NCBI GenBank assembly: GCA_963989245.1
Contig: OZ022339.1
Span: 13,387,744-13,451,743, forward strand
DNA: 64,000 nt
DNA from: Nansenia antarctica
Taxonomy: Eukaryota > Chordata > Actinopteri > Argentiniformes > Microstomatidae
Direction: 5' to 3'
Both the position numbers and the translations under genes were made by a program. Numbering within the stretch: the first letter of the stretch is position 1; each line of letters starts with the position of its first letter. A model generated the notes under the pieces. The model was not told where the DNA came from. It worked only from the letters and a program-made list of their open reading frames with translations, and searched no databases. This document shows, one piece after another, positions 32,601-41,604 of this stretch.

Positions 32601-35600
32601 AGGGCAACAGGTCTGGGTAACAGGGTAACAGGGCAACAGGGCTGGGTAACAGGGTAACAGGGCAACAGGGCTGGGTAACAGGGCAACAGGGCTGGGTAAC
32701 AGGGTAACAGGGCAACAGGGCTGGGTAACAGGGTAACAGGGCAACAGGGCTGGGTAACAGGGCAACAGGGCTGGGTAACAGGGTAACAGGTCTGGGTAAC
32801 AGGGTAGCAGGGCAACAGGGTAACAGGGCTGGGTAACAGGGTAGCAGGGCAACAGGGCTGGGTAGCAGGGAAACAGGGCTGGGTAACAGGGTAGCAGGGA
32901 AACAGGACTGGGTAATTCTGCAGCTCTGTACTGCAGAGAGCCCTACTTTCATTCAAGAAACGGTTATATATCCTTTGTGCCTCGGGGGATTAGAAACAAG
33001 AGCAACAGGCAACACATTCTCTTTTTATTCAACTGTACTACACACACACTGCTTTATTACTCGCTTTCGAAAGCAAATTTACACCCTCTTCACGAACTGA
33101 AGAAATTGAAGGCATCTTTCTTCTGTTTCCCATTGAGCATGTTGATTTAACTTTTTGATTAATTTAGCTACTGATTCTAGACTCACAGGAGTATTTGTAT
33201 TTATAAATAATTTATCCCAATCAAGTCTGGATAGACTGGACCTGCAGAAAGATACAGTAGCCACCATGTTCTGTGTGTAGTGGGGTGCAAAGAGTGTACA
33301 GTATATAGGGCCCTCCATAATTATTGGGACAGCATTTCTTCTTTTGGCCCTATACCCTAGAAGTTTGGATTTGAAATCAAACAATTGCATTGAAGTTACA
33401 GTATAGGTATTCTGCATTTATTTGAGACAAACATGACAAAAACAATTATACATAGTCCCGCTATTTCATGGCACCAAAAGTATTGGGACAGAATAATATT
33501 ATGTCCAAATTAAGCACTCATGTTTAGTATTTGTTCATATTCTTTATCCAGGCATTACCTGTCTAATGTCTATGACCCAGTGACCCCACCAGACGCTGGG
33601 TATGTGAATGAATGAATGAATGGTCTTTATTGTCATTAATACAGTACAGGTACCTAGGCCTAGGCCCTGGACAATCTAGACAATTTGATTTGAAGTTTCC
33701 TGGCTTGTCATCAGTTCTTGTTAGTTAAGTCTTTGTTGTAAGTCTTTTTGCCTAAAATAGGGTTAGGAAATGAAATGCATGTTCGATTGGATTGGTATGG
33801 AATTTTCCACTTTTGGTCTTGAAAAGTCCTTAGTTGCTATGGCAGTATTTTTGATGTCTTACTGTATGATGAAGCGCAGTCTAATGTTTGGAGGTATATG
33901 CTTGTACTCGAGCAGACAGATGTTGCTGTACACTTTATTTAAATAATCGTCATAATCATATGTTATGAACAAACTGTGTTTAACAAATGTCTGGCGCTAT
34001 TTTTCAGCCTAGGCTACATTACTTTTGCAGTCAAGTTAGCGACTGTTACTGTAATATAATTGCGTTTCCTCACATGAGCCGCGCGCAAATATCCTCACAG
34101 AACTTGTCTCTCGCTATTGTTCAGCCTGCATGGGTAACGTTACTGTCAAGTCAGCCTTGTCAGTCAGTCACTAGGTAACGTATGCTAGCATACTCACCAT
34201 GGCTGGTGAAAAACTTTAGACGGGATACTGTCATTGGCCTTCCTTGTTATTACCAGGCAGTGACAGTCTATGGCTGCAAAAGGCACGGTCGCCCCTAAGC
34301 TTTAGCAAATATATTGTGGTTTACTTAATCCTGTTCAGCACTTGAGGTTACATGCAATGCATGACTTGTGCTATATAGGCTAAGTACAATTATGAAAGCG
34401 GCAAGTAGCAAGTGTGCGCATCAAAGGCATTAGGCACGTAACATCCATGCTGTATAAACACATGACAACCGTCCGTTATTTCCCGAACTTTGCCCGAACC
34501 CCCCACGAGGACCCGGGGAACAACGGTACACCCCGCGGCTGCTATCAGACTGGCCGCGGGAGTGAAGGCCGATTTAAGCTTCCAGCCGTAAGTGACGGGT
34601 CCCCCCCCCGCGCTGCTGCGCACACCACCGCTTCCTGGTGGATGAAACTCCCGTTGACAGCGGGGGGAGAGACAAGTTCTTCCCAGGAATTCGCTCCTAG
34701 CTGTGTCGATCGTGATAGGAGTGTCGTATCGACACCATTCAAATGGTTTCAGATTCCCTGTCCTCTCCCCTATCCGGACACGTTTGAATTGTTATCCTAA
34801 CCCACGGTAAACCACAGTTATTAACCCGCAAAGGGTGCCTCCGGGCACCGTGTTTGTCTGTGCCTGACGCTTCCATAGGGCGCTCTACTCAAAGCGGCAT
34901 AATAGCTATTTTTGTTTTGTTATGCTTGTTGTAAATAAAAGTTCTATGATGCATTGAAATGACATTAAACTAAGATAATACGATGGTTATCATAATTTTT
35001 CAAATATTTATTAATAAGTAATTACAGAAAAAGTAAATGACATTTCTGTCATGGCTTCCGCATTTTGGCCGACGAGAGAGTCGGAATCTTGTCGGAATCA
35101 TGTGCTACCAAGCGGACCAATCACAGAGCTTACGGTTGCGTAGAAACTGACGCGTACTTACATTTTTGGAGATGTGCGCGTCAACCCTCTCCTAGGCTAC
35201 GCAAGGCTACGCGGGCCTACGCAAGCTACGCCGTAGCCTACGCCGTCGATTTTACGCAGGAGCGTAAACTGGGCTTGAGTGTTGAGGGAGAGAGGAGACG
35301 GCAACCCTCGCTCGCCATAGACTGTATCCCTACTCGTCTCTCCTGAGCTCGGTTGTAACATGAACCGTGGCAGTGTTTCCTCCAGGAATTTTTACAATGG
35401 TGGCGGGTAGTGCTGACCGTGCACGCGCATGAAACGCGCACGCGCGCTCAAAACTCGAGGATGGCCCAAAAAAATAAAATGTTTTCCTGTACTTCTCCCG
35501 TGTGTCTCTTATTATCTGTGTCTGCATGTTTTTCCAGCATGTAATTCCGTTGTCAATAAAAACAAAAACACTGATCTGACGTTTTTTTTCACAACGTTAT

Positions 35601-36597
35601 TACTTGTCACTTTAAGCCCAGGAGGGAGTTAGCGATTAGCGATGTTTAGCTTAGCTTAGTTTAACAGAAGTATCTTCACTTTTAACATGACTTCCCGTGG
35701 TCGTAGAGGGCTGGTCGACGGCTTAAAATGAGTAGACCTTATCCAGCTATAGTCTTGTGTTTCTACCCCGGGCATAGCCGGTGTTATTCACGGACAAACA
35801 CTCCTGTTAGAGTGGTTCTAGTACACTGGACATAGGTAACACATAGAGAGGCTTCTCCTCTCTCTCTCCATCCTACACTACACTACACTACGCATCCTAT
35901 ACTACACTACACTACGCTAGCTCGCGGTGTTCGGGTGACAGCCAGGGCGCGTTCGTAAATACGCTCTGGAAATCTGATCAGCACTCACGGAATGCCTCTT
36001 GTCCAATCAAATGACTTGGTCCCTTTATGACGTTGAACCCAGTGTGCGCTCCGGGGCTCTCAGAGCGAATTTACGAACGCAGCCTCAAGTTCAATACTCG
36101 CGACACAGCGACACACTCGCAACACGGACTGGTCCAGTTTCAGCGCTTGTGGGTGTGTCTAGCGCTGCGAAGGTCTGAAAAGCGGCCTATTTTTTTTTTT
36201 TTTTTTTGGGTTGAGAAATCTGCATGGTGGCGGAGGAAATTCCATCGTGGCGGTGCGCCACGATGAAATGCATGTAGAGGAAACACTGCGTGGAATACGG
36301 GACTTTACAGTAATTCCCCAAATGACGGCCATGTCCAGGAAAATGGCTGTAAAAATTCCAACGTAAATTACCTACCATATTCCGTGGAACTCAGATGTCT
36401 AATAACTTACAGTATGTTGTGCGAATCGACATGTCAGTGATTTGGGGTGAGTTTGTTTTCTTCCGCCCCTTTTTTCTGCCACGTGTTCGAGAACTAACCA
36501 GCGCCTGATGCGCTTGTTGTTCATGAAGTGGATGGTACACAGAGCCATGACATGATATCAGGGGTCTTTGATAAAGGGCTTTGCTGTGTCCTGTGTC

Positions 36598-36695
<98 letters not shown>

Positions 36696-37799
36696 GTGAA
36701 TAAATAGTATTTTCTCCCTCTTCCTCTCCTCCAGGTGTCTCCGTGTGAGAAGTGCCGCTGTGAGGCGAGCGGAGAGGTTCTGTGCTCTGTGGCTGCTTGC
36801 CCTCAGACGGAGTGTGTGAACCCGGAGTATGAGCCCGAGCAGTGTTGTCCCATCTGTAAGAGTGGTGAGTGTTGTCCATCTGTAAGAGTGGTGAGTGTTG
36901 TCCATCTGTAAGAGTGGTGAGTGTTGTCCATCTGTAAGAGTGGTGAGTATTGTCCATATGTAAGAGTGGTGAGTGTTGTCCATCTGTAAGAGTGGTGAGT
37001 GTTGTCCATCTGTAAGAGTGGTGAGTGTTGTCCATATGTAAGAGTGGTGAGTGTTGTCCATAAGAGTGGTGAGTGTTGTCCATCTGTAAGAGTGGTGAGT
37101 GTTGTCCATATGTAAGAGTGGTGAATGATTCCTGTTGTCTCTAATACTTCATCATATCATATAACATGAAGCATGCTGAAAGCAATAACTCACCAACTGT
37201 CCCTTACAGTTGTCATACATTACCAGTCACCATCACTACTACTATCACTACTACTATGACAGTCACTACTTCTACCACTGCTACTAGCCACTAAATAATA
37301 ACAGTTTCAGAACAAAACAGGCAAACCTCCAAGCTGCCTTGCGTGTTTAGATGTTGAACAGTTCATGAAAGGCTACTCTCGACCTCATCATGCAAGATAA
37401 CCATCTTGAGGCTGCTGTTGTAACCACTCTCAATAACATAGCTAAGACCGACAGAGGTCTGGATGCAAGGACCGACTATCCTATGAGAGAAACATGATAG
37501 TTATGTTTTTGGGATATACAGTAATGTGTTTGTTTCCAATTACATTGTTTACAAACAATGGGTTAAAACAAACTTAATCAAGCTTATATTTTGGTTCTGG
37601 TGGGGTAAAACAGTTGAACTAATCTCATTTATCAGTTATATTCTTCTAGAATAAATGGCTATATGAATTAAATTAAAAGTCCCAAAATGGATGTACAGAC
37701 TGCCCCTTTGAGTCACCTTTACCATAACAACATTCACCCGTACTACTACTTGTCCTAGATCAAGCCCAAAAAAAATCATCAGGAAGTAATAATAACAAC

Positions 37800-37853
<54 letters not shown>

Positions 37854-40800
37854 TCCCTCTCAATTACCCCAAATTACCCCAGACAGTGGGTTTGCTACAA
37901 TATGCTGGTGTGAATAAATGCTCCCTGGGTTAGAGTGTGAGATTCTTCATATTTGAAAGCATTCTCTGGAGTCCTCTGGGTCACAGTGAATTATCTGAAG
38001 TTGTTTCAGATGGTTTCAGACAGCATGTCCTAGATTGTGTCCCTTTGTTTTTCTTTGGGTGACTAATGCAACATGGCAATGTCAGAAATGCTGCCTCCTT
38101 CAGCAAAAAGAATGATGACTGGCAATATGCATCTCAAACATGACCTCTTAAAGTGACATGCGCTGTTTACAGTAAACAATATAAATGCAATCATCATAAA
38201 AGGAAACACGTTTGCCTCAGCCTCAATGCAATAGTGAGGATTTGCTATGTTATGTTTTCAGGGATATGAATCTATAGGGGAGAGGCACTCGAATTTGCTT
38301 TAGCAGAAATGTGGCATACAGTACAGTATGTATATTCAATGAACCAAAACAAATCCACAGGCTTGTTCAGGCAATAAGGGTTTATAGTTTTAAGATCAAT
38401 CAATGCCATGTAGCATAACTGTATTGTAACTCTATTCACAACTACTGGGACTACCGCATGTTACCATTCTACAGTGTACTGAAACTGGAAATCCCGAAAA
38501 TCTCACACAAAATGACCATGGCTCCAGGGAAAAAGTAAAGTAGTTCAGTACATTGGTCGACATATCGTGATTTCTCTCTAATGTTGATATGCCTGCTGAG
38601 ATGAGAACACACCAATTCTCAATAGCTATAGTAAATTCCATGGAAGAACATAGTGAGTAAATTAGTTTGGTTTAAGGTTGTTTCTAGGTTTCTTGCTGTA
38701 TTGTTGTGTCAAGCTCATTCATATACAGATGTCTGAGGTAAACAGATGTTGAGACCACCTGAGAGCTCGAGGCATCTGAAGTATGACATCAAAGCTTCTC
38801 CAATTGCTAAAGGCCACAAACGTGGAGAACGGATAAGAGACGAGATTCAAGATCACACTCCACAGATCTTACCGCAGTGAACAAAACACCTTGTTTATCC
38901 TGTTCTGATAAGTTCTGTAGATAATGTGGCTTAAGGAGCCGAACAGAGAAGTCAAAGTTATTCATACACAAGTCATACAAGTCATTGGAATCCCTGTCGT
39001 TTATGCATCAATCTTTTGCTAGGCTATAACATTCTCACTGCTGTCATCAAGAAAAGTATTTAATTGAATGCATAGTGTTGCCATGAAATATATATCTCAG
39101 TGTGTTGACGTTTGATTACTTCATCTATCATGCAGAGACATCATTTTGGCCATTTCAGTCAAGCAAAATCATTTCTGTTCTGGCAGAGCACCGTGTCTCA
39201 GATGTGTTGTTCAAGCTGTATGCAAAGAGACACTTGAGGAAGAGCCGGGGGGGAGATGAAAGTGAGGGGGATCTCTAACATCCAACCCAGGCAGTTGTTC
39301 ATGAATATCAAAGAACATCTGTGTGAACGGCAAGTTTGTGAAACGAAAACAAGTTCATATCCTCTGTACCTGTTAAACATGAAGATGTAATCATTATTGC
39401 ATTGGATTTTGCTTATGCATGTGACCAATGTAGAAAATACATGAACATTCAGTAGATAGCACTATCTATAATGATACTTTAATTGATGTAAAATGCATAG
39501 AGTACAGTATATTTTCAAGTGCCGTCGATTTAACTTAAGAAGAAAGAAACCTTTGTCATATTTGATCAGTATCAATTACATTTTTCTTGAGATTGTATTT
39601 TCTTTTCCTAAAATAAGTGGATTCAATGATATGCGCCTCGAGGCTTAAACGTATGCTGAGTAAATTCAGCTTCAAGGTTTCTGCCACAGCCACAGCCTCC
39701 AATAACACAGAAAGCAAGTTAATCCAGAAGTTGTCTGCTGCCGCATGGTTCTCATTTCTTCACTGTGTCTCAGTCGGTAGTCCCTCCCCCACGACATTAG
39801 CTCACGCAGGCCATCGCCTTGGCAACGCATGAGGAAACAAGTACTACTCTTGAAGGCTTAGACATTGGGGTCGACACTAATCTGTGGAGGTTGTGATAAA
39901 CAGGCCGAACCAGAGCCAAACACACTTCAGACGGCACCACAGAAGAAGAGGAAACCTGGTCGGTAGAAGGAAAGGAAACAGAAACTGTAATAAAACTCTA
40001 ATTGAAATAAGCAAGGTATGGGAGGATGTGTTCATGAAGGGGTAATAGAGGTGCTGCGAAAAGAAGTAAGGAAAGATTGCATTAAAAGTTGTAAAGAGTT
40101 GATCAAGCGTTTTCCGTGTATATTTGGTGATGTGCCGAGTCAAACTACTGTAATTCGACATGACATTGATGTTAAGGGGGTGCGGCCTATCAAACAACAT
40201 CCCTATCGTGTTAACCCGACAAAAAGGGCCTTGATGAGACAGGAAGCTGAGTATTTATTGCGTAATGGGTTAGCAATCCCTAGCTCTAGTGCTTGGAGTT
40301 CTCCCTGTTTACTAGAGATGAAACCTGACGGTTCTCCTCGTTTTATAACCGATTTCCGAAAGGTAAATGCTGTTACTGTTACTGATTCATATCCTCTCCC
40401 ACGGATGGAGGATTGTGTTGACAATTTGGGTACGGCAAAGTATGTTAGCAAATTAGATCTGCTCAAAGGTTATTGGCAAGTGCCCTTGACTGACCGCGCC
40501 TCCCAAATGTCTGCATTTGTGACACCTGATCATTTTTTACAGTACACCGTGATGGCTTTTGGTATGTGCAATGCTCCCGCCACCTTTCAAAGGTTGGTAA
40601 ACACCGTTTTAACAGGGGTGTCTAATTGTAATGTTTACCTTGATGATTTAATTGTGTACACGTCTACGTGGGAAGATCATTTACACATTTTGGAGGAAGT
40701 GTTAAAACGACTTGCTAAAGCTTCGCTAACAGTAAATCTGGCGAAATGCGAATTTGGACAAGCTACTGTCATTTATCTGGGCCGACAAGTGGGAGTAAAG

Positions 40801-41561
40801 TATACGAAGAGTAAAGTATAGGTAGTATAGTGGTTGAATTGATTCATCCATTTGAAGCGGTTTTCAGCTATCCTTGATTATGGAGAGAAGAAATGACTTG
40901 CATGATAGACAATATTCTCATGATATGCAAAAGCCAGAGGTCCACATCCACTCAACTGTGCAAAAGACTCTCTTCATTCATGCTGAAGGCTTTATTAGGG
41001 AAAATCTACTGTGCACAAAAATCAGAGGTTGGTTTCTCAAAAGCTTGGTCGCTTAATTAGTACAGTACTTAATTTCTCTCCACAACCCAGCCATAACAGA
41101 GTAACAATTATAAACATGTTTACACTCTGTGTGAACTAACTAAATGAATCACTTAGCTGGTGGGCTTGAATTTTTTCAAAAGAGATTTAAGCTGAGAAGC
41201 TTTCGGGAAACTGACCCCAGATCATTTGTAATACAGAGTAACACAGGTATTGTTCATGTTTTATAATGTTTTATTTTTTAATGAATGAAAGCCATGGAAA
41301 CAAGGATAAAGGAGGATAAAAATGGAACACGTGATTGAAGCTATAATGTATTACATCCATGTGTACAGTATAGCTCTGAGCATACCATTTCTCATTTCTG
41401 AAACACAAGGTAAAATACTGCCAGCAAAAAAAAAAAAAACTTGACAGCAGTGTGAGTATATTAACATGTGGCAGCACATTGGACTGCAATTTCATGCAAC
41501 ACGTTGGGAGAGTAAATGATTCATGTGTTAGCAGAATCACTGCTCTAAATTCTTTCTTCCT

Positions 41562-41604
<43 letters not shown>

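Noticed and set aside
32177..32956. Three overlapping 205-259-codon Cys/Pro/Leu-rich minus-strand frames
   Set aside because: Caused by the G/A-rich minisatellite; simultaneous long frames in all phases show composition, not coding.
36391..37109. His/Thr- and Tyr-rich minus-strand frames over vwc2 exon 2
   Set aside because: They are antisense shadows of the donor-repeat array and the GT microsatellite.
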